From Luteococcus sp043424415 (GTDB lineage: Bacteria; Actinomycetota; Actinomycetes; Propionibacteriales; Propionibacteriaceae): a stretch of DNA of 18,226 nucleotides. This document shows, one piece after another, positions 1 through 8,321 of this stretch. The stretch is from positions 1 through 18,226 of the forward strand of contig NZ_JBHWOO010000253.1 of the NCBI RefSeq assembly GCF_043424415.1, read 5' to 3'. The stretch's first letter is position 1; each line of letters begins with the position of its first letter. Position numbers and translations under genes: made by a program. The notes beneath the pieces are model-generated. The model had not been told where the DNA came from. It searched no databases and saw nothing but the letters and a program-made list of their open reading frames with translations.

Positions 1-389
1 ACCAGCCCCTTGACCTTGGCCGAGCGCAGTACCTCGGTGAGCACCGCGCGGTCGGTGGAGACCAGCACCAGCCCGTGCACCGGGTGCTTCTCGATGCGTA
101 GGCGGCCGTAGCGGCCCATGGTCTCGGCGATGTCGACCAGCAACGAGGAGGCGATCGGGTAGCGGGAGTGGCGCATCAGCACGTCCACCACCTGTTCGGC
201 ATCGTGGCCGGCGGCGCGCGCATTCCACAGCCCCAGCGGGGTGAGCCGATAGGTGTGCACGTGCTCAGGTGCGCGCTCGAGCTCGGCGAAGGGGGCGATC
301 TCGATGCGGCAGGCAGCGGCGTCGGGGTGGTCCACCTCCAGCAGCATCGTGCGGTCGGACTGGACGATCAGGCATCCGGGAGTGTTCAT
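1..389 (-). CDS. DNA repair helicase XPB, N-terminal part (gene runs off the left edge)
   Basis: About 129 residues read from the ATG at 389 to the window edge. The N-terminus carries the stretches LIVQSDRTMLLEVDHP, IAPFAELERAPEHVHTYRLT and LGLWNARAAGHDAEQVVD. I recognise these as the start of the bacterial/actinobacterial XPB (ERCC3-like) helicase, a 3'-5' superfamily 2 DNA helicase linked to DNA repair, normally about 550 residues long. Only the domain before the helicase motifs is visible, so the Walker motifs cannot be checked here. The frame stays open upstream of 389 with no good start, and ATG 389 matches the family N-terminus. No strong Shine-Dalgarno is visible. It is divergent from rplY, sharing a 219-base intergenic region. 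Family assignment is from recalled homologues, not a search. Confidence 0.85.
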   Translation of the reverse strand, partial: MNTPGCLIVQSDRTMLLEVDHPDAAACRIEIAPFAELERAPEHVHTYRLTPLGLWNARAAGHDAEQVVDVLMRHSRYPIASSLLVDIAETMGRYGRLRIEKHPVHGLVLVSTDRAVLTEVLRSAKVKGL

Positions 390-397
390 CGCCTGCC

Positions 398-403
398 AGT
401 ATG
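398..403 (-). promoter_or_regulatory. possible -10 box for the XPB helicase gene
   Basis: On the minus strand CATACT (4 of 6 to TATAAT) lies 8 bases before the ATG at 389. A start site 7-8 bases downstream would place transcription at or next to the start codon. No convincing -35 box is seen. Weak call. Confidence 0.25.
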
Positions 404-457
404 CCTCGCACCCCCACACCGCAAGGGCCCTCGACGGGGCGGGCACGTCGGCGCGTT

Positions 458-486
458 TTGGTGGCCGGCCGTTGCTCACGTAGGAT
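458..486 (+). promoter_or_regulatory. candidate sigma70-type promoter for rplY-pth
   Basis: A -10 box TAGGAT at 481-486 is preceded after 17 bases by TTGGTG at 458-463, which keeps the TTG of a -35 box. This would give a leader of about 115 bases before rplY. The leader contains a small perfect hairpin (GGACC at 506-510, GGTCC at 514-518) and a possible CTGGCT/AGCCAG pairing (560-565 with 583-588). No terminator-like T-tract is present, so regulation by the leader is not demonstrated. The rest of the 390-608 intergenic region shows no other gene. Confidence 0.45.
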
Positions 487-608
487 CACGGGGTTGCCTG
501 GCGAGGGACCATCGGTCCGTTATCGACGTGGTGGATCTGGACGATCGTGTCCTCCCTGTCTGGCTGCAGTCCGCGTAGTTCGAGCCAGTCGAGGTTGAGG
601 AGACCACC

Positions 609-1262
609 ATGGCAGACGAAATCCTGATTCCCGCAGAGATCCGCACCGAGTTCGGCAAGGGCGCTGCCCGCCGCATCCGCCGCGCCGACAAGGTGCCCGC
701 CGTCCTGTACGGCCACGGCACTGACCCGCTGCACCTGGCCCTGCCCGGCCACCAGACCCTGCTGGCCCTGCGCCAGGCCAATGTCCTGCTGACCCTCGAC
801 GTCCCGGGTGAGCAGAAGCGTCTGGCCCTGCCCAAGCAGGTGCAGCGCGACGTCCTGACCGGTTTCCTGGAGCACGTCGACCTGCTCATTGTGAAGCGCG
901 GCGAGAAGGTCACCGTCGAGGTCCCTGTCGTCCTGCTGGGCGAGGCCGCTTCCGACACCCTGGTGAACCAGGACCTGACCTCGCTGCCCATCGAGGCTGA
1001 CGCCACGAAGATCCCCGAGCAGATCGAGGTCTCCATCGAGGGCCTGGAGGCCGGCACGCAGATCACCGTTGCCGACATCACCCTGCCCGAGGGTTCCACC
1101 TTCAACGGTGAGCCCGAGACCCTGATCGTCGGCATCAACGAGGCCGCCGAGCTCGACACCGAGTCCTCCGCCGAGGGCGAGGAGGCCGAGGGCGACCTGG
1201 TGGAGGCCACCGAGGAGGGCGAGACCACCGGTGGTGGCTCCTCCGAGGGCGAGAGCGAGTGA
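609..1262 (+). CDS. rplY: 50S ribosomal protein L25 / general stress protein Ctc
   Basis: 217 residues. It begins MADEILIPAEIRTEFGKGAAR and contains KVPAVLYGHG, the hallmark of the L25 5S-rRNA-binding domain (about residues 1-95). A second beta domain (TL5/CTC C-terminal, about 100-185) follows, then a strongly acidic Glu/Gly/Ser tail (about 185-217) typical of actinobacterial Ctc proteins. It binds 5S rRNA in the large subunit; Ctc-type members are often induced by stress. A Shine-Dalgarno AGGAGA at 598-603 sits five bases before the ATG. It is the first gene of an operon with pth, 31 bases downstream. Length fits two-domain Ctc proteins rather than the short E. coli L25. Confidence 0.95.
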   Translation: MADEILIPAEIRTEFGKGAARRIRRADKVPAVLYGHGTDPLHLALPGHQTLLALRQANVLLTLDVPGEQKRLALPKQVQRDVLTGFLEHVDLLIVKRGEKVTVEVPVVLLGEAASDTLVNQDLTSLPIEADATKIPEQIEVSIEGLEAGTQITVADITLPEGSTFNGEPETLIVGINEAAELDTESSAEGEEAEGDLVEATEEGETTGGGSSEGESE

Positions 1263-1293
1263 CCTTGCGTCACCGCGAGACGGAGTGTGCCGC

Positions 1294-1890
1294 GTGAGCA
1301 CGTGGCTGGTGGTGGGGCTGGGAAATCCCGGCCCCACCTACTCCAACACCCGGCACAATGTCGGGTTCATGGTCGTCGACCAGTTGGCCCGCCGTGCGCG
1401 GGCCACTTGGTCGGCTCCCAGCAGGATGCGCGCCGATGTCGCCGAGACCCGCATGGGCACGGCAGGCATCGGCACGCCGGGTGGCAGTGAGCGGATCGTC
1501 CTGGTCAAGCCACGCACCTTCATGAACGAGTCCGGCCAGGCCGTGCAGAAGCTGGCCGCCTTCCACAAGGTCGACGTCGACCACGTGGTGGCCATCCACG
1601 ACGAACTCGACCTGACGGCGGGGCAGCTGCGCCTCAAGACCGGGGGCGGCGACAACGGTCACAACGGCCTCAAGAGCCTGCGAAGCCACTTGGGCAGTGG
1701 CGACTACCACCGGGTGCGCTTCGGCATCGGGCGCCCGCAGGGCCGGCAGTCGCCGGCCGACTACGTGCTGGCCCCCATCCCCACTGCGCTGCGCGAGGAG
1801 CTGGCCGTCGACGTGCAGCGCGCCGCCGACGCCGTGGAGATGCTGGTCTCCGACGGGCTTGCGGCGACGCAGAACCGCTTCAACTCCTGA
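1294..1890 (+). CDS. pth: peptidyl-tRNA hydrolase
   Basis: 198 residues from a GTG start. It hydrolyses the ester bond of peptidyl-tRNA released from stalled ribosomes, recycling tRNA. The family active site is intact: LVVGLGNPGP with Asn11, the catalytic His21 in NTRHNVGF, Asn78 in TFMNESG, Asp103 in IHDELDL and Asn124 in GDNGHNG. GTG 1294 was chosen because the family begins directly before LVVGLGNPG and a GGAG at 1282-1285 sits eight bases upstream. A longer frame opening at 1231 would overlap rplY and adds no conserved sequence. The rplY-pth pairing is a common actinobacterial arrangement that couples two translation functions. It is convergent with zwf. Confidence 0.96.
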   Translation: MSTWLVVGLGNPGPTYSNTRHNVGFMVVDQLARRARATWSAPSRMRADVAETRMGTAGIGTPGGSERIVLVKPRTFMNESGQAVQKLAAFHKVDVDHVVAIHDELDLTAGQLRLKTGGGDNGHNGLKSLRSHLGSGDYHRVRFGIGRPQGRQSPADYVLAPIPTALREELAVDVQRAADAVEMLVSDGLAATQNRFNS

Positions 1891-1905
1891 GCCCGCGGCG
1901 CGGGC
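1891..1905. terminator. hairpin between convergent pth and zwf
   Basis: A perfect six-base-pair GCCCGC/GCGGGC stem with a GGC loop fills most of the 21-base gap between the two convergent stop codons. An alternative pairing of GAGCCCG with CGGGCCTC (1889-1895 with 1906-1913) is also possible. No T-tract follows on either strand, so its termination activity is only inferred from position. Confidence 0.45.
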
Positions 1906-1911
1906 CGGGCC

Positions 1912-3276
1912 TCAGCGCCAGTTGCTGGGGCCAGACGATCCCGCCCGGTAGGTGTCCATCGGTACCTCGCCGCGCTTCCACGCGTCCACCACGGGCTGGA
2001 CGATCCTCCAGCACTCTTCTGCGATGTCGCCGCGCACGCTGAGCAGCGGGTCGCCCTCCAGGATGCCCTCCAGGATTTCCCCATAGGGACGCACCGCGCT
2101 GCTGCCCATCTCGGTGAACAGCACCGAGTCCTCCAGGTCCAGGGCGTCGCCCTCGCCATTGGTGGTGATCCCGACCGCGATGTTCTCCGGCTTCATGCCG
2201 ATGCTGATCACATTCGGGCTGGGCTGGTTGGTGAAGCCCTCCGGTACGTGGCCGACCGGCTTGAGCACGATGGTGATGGCATTGCGCGCGTCGCCCAGGG
2301 CCTTGCCGCTGCGCAGCCGGATCGGCACGTCGTTCCACCGCGAGGTCTTGATCCGCACCGTCATCTCCACCAGGGTCTCGGTGTCATTGGCAGGATCGAC
2401 GCCGGGCTCGTCGCGGTAGTCGGGCACCTCGCGTCCGGCGATGGTTCCGGCGGTGTAGCGGGCGCGGCGGGAGCTGGTGGCGGGGTTGCCGTCCCACAGC
2501 TCGGTGGCGCGCAGCACGTGGGCCATCAGGTCGCGCAGTTCGAGCTCGTCGATGCGGGCAGGTTCCTCCATCGCGACCATCGCCATCACCAGCAACAGGT
2601 GGCTCTGGACCATGTCCTTCATGGCGCCGGCCCGGTCGTAGTAGCCGGCCCGCCCCTCGAGGGCGAGGACCTCGTCGGTGATGATCGAGACGCTCTCGAT
2701 GTTCTGGGCATCCCAGACGGGTTCGAACAGCCGGTTGGCGAAACGCAGGCCCAGCAGGTTCAGCACGGTTGCCTTGCCCAGGAAGTGGTCGACCCGGAAG
2801 ACCTGCTTCTCGGGCACGAGGTCGGCCAGCAGCAGGTTCAGCTCGTGGGCCGTCTGGGCGTCGCGCCCGAAGGGCTTCTCCAGCGCCAGGCGCAGGTTAT
2901 CGGGACGGTTCACCTCCTTCAGCGCGGCGCAGGCCTTCATGGTGATCTCGGGCGGCAGCGCGAAGTAGAGGACGGGGTCGCTGGGCAGTGAGTCGAGCAG
3001 TGTCTGGAGGGCTGCCGGGTCGGTGACGTCGAGCTTCTGGTAGCGGGTGGCAGACACCAGGCGGTCGCGGCGCGAGTCGGGGCAGCCGGCCTCAGTGAGG
3101 GCCTCGGAGACGACCTCGCGCCACTGCTGGTCGTCCAGGTCCTCCATGGCGGCGCCGACGAGGGTCAGTTCGGGCCGGTCGCGCTGCTTGAGCAGCGTGC
3201 CCAGGCCGGGCAGCAGCAGTCGGTGGGTCAGGTCGCCCGACGCGCCCAGGATGACGAGGGTTGCGGGAGTGCTCAC
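1912..3276 (-). CDS. zwf: glucose-6-phosphate dehydrogenase, divergent actinobacterial subfamily
   Basis: 454 residues from GTG 3276. Expected reaction: glucose 6-phosphate + NAD(P)+ to 6-phosphogluconolactone, the entry to the pentose phosphate pathway. Visible features: dinucleotide-binding VILGASGDLT (8-17), EKPFG (133-137), DHFLGK (163-168, the family's DHYLGK substrate site with its His), the second catalytic His at about 226 in MVQSH, and RLRSGKAL with Lys at about 325. Oddity: the segment after SGDLT reads HRLLLPGL, so the lysine conserved in classical enzymes (Lys21 of the Leuconostoc enzyme) is Leu20, and the site ends in Ala instead of Glu. Length is a little short against 480-515. 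GTG 3276 is preferred over GTG/ATG codons further upstream because homology starts there and a -10 box lies just before it. It stands alone, divergent from mfd. Activity is likely but kinetics or cofactor may differ. Confidence 0.85.
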   Translation of the reverse strand: MSTPATLVILGASGDLTHRLLLPGLGTLLKQRDRPELTLVGAAMEDLDDQQWREVVSEALTEAGCPDSRRDRLVSATRYQKLDVTDPAALQTLLDSLPSDPVLYFALPPEITMKACAALKEVNRPDNLRLALEKPFGRDAQTAHELNLLLADLVPEKQVFRVDHFLGKATVLNLLGLRFANRLFEPVWDAQNIESVSIITDEVLALEGRAGYYDRAGAMKDMVQSHLLLVMAMVAMEEPARIDELELRDLMAHVLRATELWDGNPATSSRRARYTAGTIAGREVPDYRDEPGVDPANDTETLVEMTVRIKTSRWNDVPIRLRSGKALGDARNAITIVLKPVGHVPEGFTNQPSPNVISIGMKPENIAVGITTNGEGDALDLEDSVLFTEMGSSAVRPYGEILEGILEGDPLLSVRGDIAEECWRIVQPVVDAWKRGEVPMDTYRAGSSGPSNWR

Positions 3277-3283
3277 CTGGTCG

Positions 3284-3289
3284 AGCCTA
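3284..3289 (-). promoter_or_regulatory. -10 box for zwf, leaderless geometry
   Basis: On the minus strand TAGGCT is followed by seven bases and then GTG 3276. No Shine-Dalgarno sequence is visible in between. This spacing places the expected transcript start at or beside the start codon. No recognisable -35 box. Confidence 0.5.
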
Positions 3290-3400
3290 GGGCCCCCGGT
3301 CACGGCTGGCGGGCCTGTCGGCGCGGTGTTCGCCCTCGGCGGCACGGCGGCTCGGCAGCACCTCGGAGTGCAGCACAGCGGTCTTGTCGGTAGCGGCGGC

Positions 3401-3406
3401 TAGATT
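3401..3406 (+). promoter_or_regulatory. -10 box for mfd, leaderless geometry
   Basis: TAGATT is followed by TGTCAG and then the GTG start at 3413, so only six bases separate box and start codon. No separate Shine-Dalgarno sequence is visible. A TTGTCG at 3384-3389 is too close (11 bases) to be a normal -35. The zwf and mfd promoters face away from each other within a 136-base divergent region (3277-3412). Confidence 0.55.
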
Positions 3407-3412
3407 TGTCAG

Positions 3413-6400
3413 GTGACTTTGACCGGCCTGTCCGACCTGCTCTCCCACGATCCCGTCCTCTCGCGCGTCATCGCCGAGTCACCGGGCACCAGCAGCCTCG
3501 ACCTCGTCGCCCCCGCATCCGCCCGGGCGGCGCTGGCCGCCACCCTGCAGCGGCAGCTGGGACGCACCGTGCTGGTGGTCACCAGCACCTATCGCGAGGC
3601 CGAGCAGCTGACCGCAGAGCTGGAGAGCTGGACGGGCAGCGACCAGGTGGCCTACTTCCCGGCCTGGGAGACCCTGCCGCACGAGCGCCTGAGCCCGCGC
3701 AGCGACACCGTCGGACGGCGACTGGCGGTGCTGCGCCGCCTGGCCGGCAAGGACACCGCCCCGATGCCGTCGATCGTGGTGGCGCCGGTGCGGTCGGTGC
3801 TCCAGCCACAGGTGAAGGGGCTGGCCGAGCTGAGGCCGGTGCGCGTGGTCACCGGCCAGGAGTACGACACCTCACAGTTGGTCGACGACCTGGTCGGGGC
3901 CGCCTACAGCCGGGTGGACCTGGTGGAGCGCCGCGGTGAGTTCGCGGTGCGTGGCGGCATCGTCGACATCTTCCCGCCCACCCTGGAGCATCCGGTGCGC
4001 ATCGACTTCTTCGGTGACGAGGTGGACGAGATCCGTCACTTCACCGTCGCCGACCAGCGGTCGATGCCCGGCGCCCTGCCCGAGGTGGTGGCCGATCCCT
4101 GCCGCGAGCTGCTGCTCGACGAAACGGTCCGCGAGCGGGCCCGCACCCTGCTGCCGCAGCACCCCGAGCTGGCCGAGATGCTGGAGAAGATCTCCGAGGG
4201 GCAGGCGGTGGAGGGCATGGAGGCCCTGACCCCGGTGCTGGTGGACGGCCTGGAGCTGCTGCTCGACGTGCTGCCGGCCGACTGCGTGGTGCTGGTCAGC
4301 GACCCCGAGCTGGTGCGTACCCGCGCCCACGACCTGACCCGGACCAGCCAGGAATTCCTCAAGGCATCCTGGGCCGCGGCGGCGGGCGGGGGAGCGGCGC
4401 CGGTGGACCTGGGGGCCAGCGCCTACTGGGAGCTGGCCGACGTGAGGGCCCATGCCCTCTCGCGCGGGCAGTCCTGGTGGAGCCTGTCGGGCTTCTCGTC
4501 GGGCCCGGCCGGGCAGGATCCGGTGGAGACCGAGGACGGGCAGGTGATCGACCTGCAGCACCTGGAGCATGCCGGTGTGGCGGGCCGCCAGCTGGACTGG
4601 AAGGTGACCGAGAACCACCGTGGCGACACCGAGGGGGCCGTCGAGGAGATCCGCCGGGCCGTGACGGCCGGCAGCGCGGTGGTGCTCAGCGTCGAGGGCA
4701 AGGGCCTGGCCAGCCGGCTGCACGAGGTGCTCGGCGAGCGGGAGATCGGCTCGCACGTGGTCGATGCGCTGGCAGCAGAGCCCGAGAAGGGCACCGTCAC
4801 CATCGTCACCTCCACCCAGCGCCACGGCTTCGTGGTGCCGGGGCTGGGCCTGGCCGTCTTCACCGCCGGCGACCTGGCGGGCAAGAGCAGCGTGGGCCGC
4901 GCCGAGCGCAAGATGCCGAGCCGCCGCAAGAACCAGATCAGCCCCCTGGAGCTGAAGGCCGGCGACGCCGTGGTGCACGAGCAGCACGGCGTGGGCCGCT
5001 ATGTGGAGATGGTCTCGCGCACCGTGGCCGGCTCCACCCGCGAGTACCTGGTGATCGAGTACGCGGCCAGCAAGCGTGGCCAGCCCGGCGACCGTCTCTT
5101 CGTGCCGATGGACCAGCTCGACCTGGTCACGCGCTATGTCGGCGGCGAGGCGCCCACCCTGGACAAGATGGGCGGCTCCGACTGGAACAAGCGCAAGAGC
5201 CGTGCCCGCAAGGCGGTCAAGCAGATCGCCGCCGAACTGATCAAGCTCTATGCCGCCCGCCAGGCCACCCGCGGCCATGCCTTCAGCCCCGACACGGCGT
5301 GGCAGCGGGAACTCGAGGACGCCTTCGCCCATGTCGAGACGCCAGACCAGCTGGCATGCATCAACGAGGTGAAGCACGACATGGAGCAGGTGGTCCCGAT
5401 GGACCGGCTGATCTGTGGCGACGTGGGCTACGGCAAGACCGAGATCGCGGTGCGGGCCGCCTTCAAGGCGGTGCAGGACGGCAAGCAGGTGGCCGTCCTG
5501 GTGCCCACCACGCTGTTGGTCACCCAGCACTACAACACCTTCTCCGAGCGTTATGCCGGCTTCCCGGTGCGGGTGGCGCAGCTCTCGCGCTTCCAGAGCG
5601 ACAAGGAGGCGCGCGAGGTGATCGACGGGGTCGCCTCGGGCAAGATCGACATCGTCGTGGGCACCCACCGGCTCTTCGGTGGGAAGGTGCAGTTCAAGGA
5701 CCTGGGCCTCGTGGTCATCGACGAGGAGCAGCGCTTCGGCGTCGAGCACAAGGAGTCGCTCAAGAAGCTCAGGCTGAACGTCGACGTGCTGGCGATGAGC
5801 GCCACCCCGATCCCGCGCACCCTGGAGATGGCCATCACCGGAATCCGCGAGATGAGCGTCATCGCCACCCCGCCGGAGGAGCGCCATCCGGTGCTCACCT
5901 TCGCCGGCCCCTATGACCAGGCCCAGGTGGTGGCGGCGGTGCGCCGCGAGCTGGCCCGCGAGGGGCAGGTCTTCTACGTGCACAACCGGGTGCAGTCCAT
6001 CGACAAGACCGCCGCGAAGCTGCGCGAGCTGGTGCCCGAGGCGCGCATCGTCACCGCCCACGGGCAGATGAGCGAGAGCCAGCTCGAGGGCGTCATGCAG
6101 GACTTCTGGGAGCGCCGCGCCGACGTGCTGGTGAGCACCACCATCGTCGAGGCCGGCATCGACATCTCCACCGCCAACACCTTGCTGATCGAACGCGCCG
6201 ACCTGATGGGCCTGTCGCAGTTGCACCAGCTGCGCGGTCGCGTCGGGCGTGGCCGGGAGCGCGGCTATGCCTACTTCCTGTACCCGCCGGACAAGCCGCT
6301 GACCGAGACCGCGCACGACCGGTTGGCGACGATGGCCGCCAACACCGACCTGGGTGCCGGCATGAAGATCGCCATGCGCGACCTGGAGATCCGCGGCGCG

Positions 6401-7009
6401 GGCAACCTGCTGGGCGGGGAGCAGTCCGGGCACATCGCCGACGTCGGCTTCGACCTCTACATCCGCCTGGTCGGCGAGGCGGTGGCCGACTACCGGGGCG
6501 ATTCCAGTTCCGAGGCCGAGCCGGCGATGCGCATCGAGCTGCCGGTCGACGCCAACCTGCCCGACGACTACGTGGGTTCGGAGCGGCTGCGGCTGGAGAT
6601 GTACAAGCGACTGGCCGAGGTGCGCAGCGTGGAGGACATCGTCGAGGTGCGCGACGAGCTGCTGGACCGCTACGGCCCGCTGCCCGGGCCCACCCAGGTG
6701 CTGCTCGAGGTGGCACGCTTCCGGCTGCTGTGCCGAAGTGCTGGGGTCACCGAGGTGGTGGGACAGGGCAACAACATCCGCTTCAGCCCCTTCGACGTGC
6801 CCGAGTCGCGCGAGCTGCGGCTCAACCGCCTGCACCCGGGCAGCGTGATCAAGCGCCAGGCCGGTTTCGTGCTCATCCCGCGCCCCACCACCGCCCCCGT
6901 GGTGGGCAGCAATGTGATCGGCCACGAGCTGCTGGAGTGGGCGACCCGCGTGGTGGTCGACATCTTCGGGGCGACACCGCTGCCCGAGCTGGACGCCACG
7001 CACCAGTAG
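3413..7009 (+). CDS. mfd: transcription-repair coupling factor
   Basis: 1198 residues, normal for the family. Mfd removes RNA polymerase stalled at lesions and recruits UvrA for nucleotide excision repair. Domains in order: UvrB-homology module (about 30-350), polymerase-interacting CarD-like domain (about 510-580, with HEQHGVGRY near 522-530), RecG-like translocase lobes with Walker A GDVGYGKTE (669-677, Lys675), DEEQ (770-773) and motif VI QLRGRVGRG (939-947), then the C-terminal TRCF domain (about 1030-1140) that masks the UvrA site. The GTG start at 3413 agrees with a -10 box six bases upstream and lacks a Shine-Dalgarno, suggesting leaderless translation. It heads the long co-directional run to the tRNA gene. 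No truncation or frameshift seen. Confidence 0.97.
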   Translation: MTLTGLSDLLSHDPVLSRVIAESPGTSSLDLVAPASARAALAATLQRQLGRTVLVVTSTYREAEQLTAELESWTGSDQVAYFPAWETLPHERLSPRSDTVGRRLAVLRRLAGKDTAPMPSIVVAPVRSVLQPQVKGLAELRPVRVVTGQEYDTSQLVDDLVGAAYSRVDLVERRGEFAVRGGIVDIFPPTLEHPVRIDFFGDEVDEIRHFTVADQRSMPGALPEVVADPCRELLLDETVRERARTLLPQHPELAEMLEKISEGQAVEGMEALTPVLVDGLELLLDVLPADCVVLVSDPELVRTRAHDLTRTSQEFLKASWAAAAGGGAAPVDLGASAYWELADVRAHALSRGQSWWSLSGFSSGPAGQDPVETEDGQVIDLQHLEHAGVAGRQLDWKVTENHRGDTEGAVEEIRRAVTAGSAVVLSVEGKGLASRLHEVLGEREIGSHVVDALAAEPEKGTVTIVTSTQRHGFVVPGLGLAVFTAGDLAGKSSVGRAERKMPSRRKNQISPLELKAGDAVVHEQHGVGRYVEMVSRTVAGSTREYLVIEYAASKRGQPGDRLFVPMDQLDLVTRYVGGEAPTLDKMGGSDWNKRKSRARKAVKQIAAELIKLYAARQATRGHAFSPDTAWQRELEDAFAHVETPDQLACINEVKHDMEQVVPMDRLICGDVGYGKTEIAVRAAFKAVQDGKQVAVLVPTTLLVTQHYNTFSERYAGFPVRVAQLSRFQSDKEAREVIDGVASGKIDIVVGTHRLFGGKVQFKDLGLVVIDEEQRFGVEHKESLKKLRLNVDVLAMSATPIPRTLEMAITGIREMSVIATPPEERHPVLTFAGPYDQAQVVAAVRRELAREGQVFYVHNRVQSIDKTAAKLRELVPEARIVTAHGQMSESQLEGVMQDFWERRADVLVSTTIVEAGIDISTANTLLIERADLMGLSQLHQLRGRVGRGRERGYAYFLYPPDKPLTETAHDRLATMAANTDLGAGMKIAMRDLEIRGAGNLLGGEQSGHIADVGFDLYIRLVGEAVADYRGDSSSEAEPAMRIELPVDANLPDDYVGSERLRLEMYKRLAEVRSVEDIVEVRDELLDRYGPLPGPTQVLLEVARFRLLCRSAGVTEVVGQGNNIRFSPFDVPESRELRLNRLHPGSVIKRQAGFVLIPRPTTAPVVGSNVIGHELLEWATRVVVDIFGATPLPELDATHQ

Positions 7010-7061
7010 GCCCGCGACCCACGTGGGACGGCCCGCTCCCGGCCGGCGGGGCGGCTGTGGC

Positions 7062-7067
7062 TAGAAT
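7062..7067 (+). promoter_or_regulatory. candidate -10 box upstream of the lipoprotein gene
   Basis: TAGAAT matches TATAAT at five of six positions and lies 51 bases before the ATG at 7119, in the 109-base gap after mfd. A -35 box is not apparent. It suggests the lipoprotein-mazG pair can be transcribed independently of mfd. Confidence 0.5.
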
Positions 7068-7118
7068 CCACACTGGGCCACACCTGCCGGCCCGGCACCA
7101 GCTCTGGAAGGACGACGG

Positions 7119-7643
7119 ATGAAGCTCGCTCGCATGGCGCTCCCGATGGCAGCACTGGCCCTGGTCGCCGGCTGCTCGACGCCCAATGGCGGCACCGCCT
7201 TCGAGGTGGACGGGGACCGCGTGGCGATGGGCCAGGTGGACTCCGCCGCCGACGGATGCGCCCGCGTCATCAAGCAGGATGCCGCCGCCGTGCACGGCGA
7301 GGTGGCCCGGATGCTGCTGGTGGGCTCCATCGGCCAGGCGATCGCCGAGCAGACCCGCACCGCGATCACCCCGGCGATGCGCAGCGAGGCCCTGGCCAAG
7401 CTGCAGGGCGAGCAGCTGCTGGCCGACCCGCAGTGCGCCACCGCCGTCAACGCCTTCGCCGACTACGCGGCGATCAACCAGGAGCTGGGCCAGGAGAAGG
7501 TAGCGCAGGCTGTCAAGGGCCTGGACGTGAAGGTGAACCCGCGCTTCGGCAACTGGGACGCCTCCCGCGGCAGCTTCACCGGCGCCTCGGGCTCGCTGAG
7601 CGTCCAGGACATCGGCCAGGGCGAGATCGTCGCCGGTCGCTGA
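7119..7643 (+). CDS. predicted lipoprotein, possibly with a SurA N-terminal-like domain
   Basis: 174 residues. The N-terminus is a lipoprotein signal: positive MKLAR, a hydrophobic stretch to residue 17 and lipobox LVAGC with Cys19 as the lipidation site, so the mature protein should be anchored to the outer face of the membrane. The following AFEVDGDRVAMGQVD and predicted helices (about 28-150) resemble the start of SurA/PrsA-type chaperones, but no PPIase domain follows. Two cysteines, Cys47 and Cys106, could form a disulfide. The C-terminal 30 residues are Gly/Ser-rich. A Shine-Dalgarno (GGAAGGA) lies just before the ATG. Actinobacteria often carry a small lipoprotein gene between mfd and mazG. 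Function is unknown; SurA similarity is tentative. Confidence 0.8.
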   Translation: MKLARMALPMAALALVAGCSTPNGGTAFEVDGDRVAMGQVDSAADGCARVIKQDAAAVHGEVARMLLVGSIGQAIAEQTRTAITPAMRSEALAKLQGEQLLADPQCATAVNAFADYAAINQELGQEKVAQAVKGLDVKVNPRFGNWDASRGSFTGASGSLSVQDIGQGEIVAGR

Positions 7644-7664
7644 GCCCGCACGGTTCCCGCAGCG

Positions 7665-8321
7665 ATGACCTCCACTCCGCCGCTGGCCGAGCTGGTGCAG
7701 GTGATGCACCAGTTGCGGGCCGGCTGCCCGTGGGATCGCGAGCAGACCCATCGCAGCCTGGCCACCTACTTGGTGGAGGAGACCGGTGAGGTGCTCGACG
7801 CCATCGAGTCCGGCGATGATGCCGACCTGCTCGAGGAGCTGGGCGACCTGCTGCTGCAGGTGGTCTTCCATGCCGAGATCGCCGCGGAGGAGGGCCGGTT
7901 CACGTTGGACGAGGTGGCGGGGCAGATCACCGCGAAGCTGGTGCGCCGCCATCCCCATGTCTTCGACGACCGGCAGGAAGTCCCCGACGACATCAACGCC
8001 TCCTGGGAGGCCCGCAAGCGTGCCGAGAAGGGACGCAGCTCCAGCCTGGAGGGGATCGCGGAGCACCTGTCGGTCCTGGCACGTGCCACGAAGGTGACCT
8101 CCAGGGCGCGCAGCCACGGCGTGGACGTCCCCATGGCCGATGAGCCCATCAACGCTGCCGAGCTGGGTGAACAGTTGATGATGCTGGTGCAAAGGGCCCA
8201 TGCCAGCGGCGTCGATGCAGACCAGGCGGGGCGCGAGGCGCTGCGCGTTCTGGAGTCCCGTGTGCTGGAGGCTGAACAGGCGGTGCCCGCCAGCGGCCCA
8301 ACAAGCCACCCCGGCCGCTAG
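7665..8321 (+). CDS. mazG: MazG-family nucleoside triphosphate pyrophosphohydrolase
   Basis: 218 residues. MazG enzymes hydrolyse (d)NTPs to monophosphate and pyrophosphate, cleaning damaged nucleotides from the pool. The metal-binding pattern is intact: Glu38, Glu39 and Glu42 in EETGE, then Glu58 and Asp61 in EELGD, preceded by GCPWDREQTH, a MazG signature. WEARKRAEKG near residue 115-125 is also typical. It is shorter than the E. coli (263) and mycobacterial (about 325) proteins, so the second MazG half is reduced. No good Shine-Dalgarno precedes ATG 7665, which lies 21 bases after the lipoprotein stop, so translation may depend on the upstream gene. Its TAG stop overlaps the presumed eno -10 box. 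Confidence 0.92.
   Translation: MTSTPPLAELVQVMHQLRAGCPWDREQTHRSLATYLVEETGEVLDAIESGDDADLLEELGDLLLQVVFHAEIAAEEGRFTLDEVAGQITAKLVRRHPHVFDDRQEVPDDINASWEARKRAEKGRSSSLEGIAEHLSVLARATKVTSRARSHGVDVPMADEPINAAELGEQLMMLVQRAHASGVDADQAGREALRVLESRVLEAEQAVPASGPTSHPGR

Noticed and set aside
506..518. Leader hairpin upstream of rplY as a riboswitch or autoregulatory site
   Set aside because: The hairpin is only five pairs, the second pairing is loose, and there is no terminator or known L25 leader motif to recognise.
3872..7003. Very long open frame on the minus strand opposite mfd
   Set aside because: High-GC antisense shadow: His/Gln/Leu/Val-rich composition with no family motif, while mfd on the plus strand has complete conserved domains.
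6873..8309. Minus-strand open frame opposite the lipoprotein and mazG
   Set aside because: Antisense of two recognised genes; no motif, codon pattern typical of GC-rich shadow.
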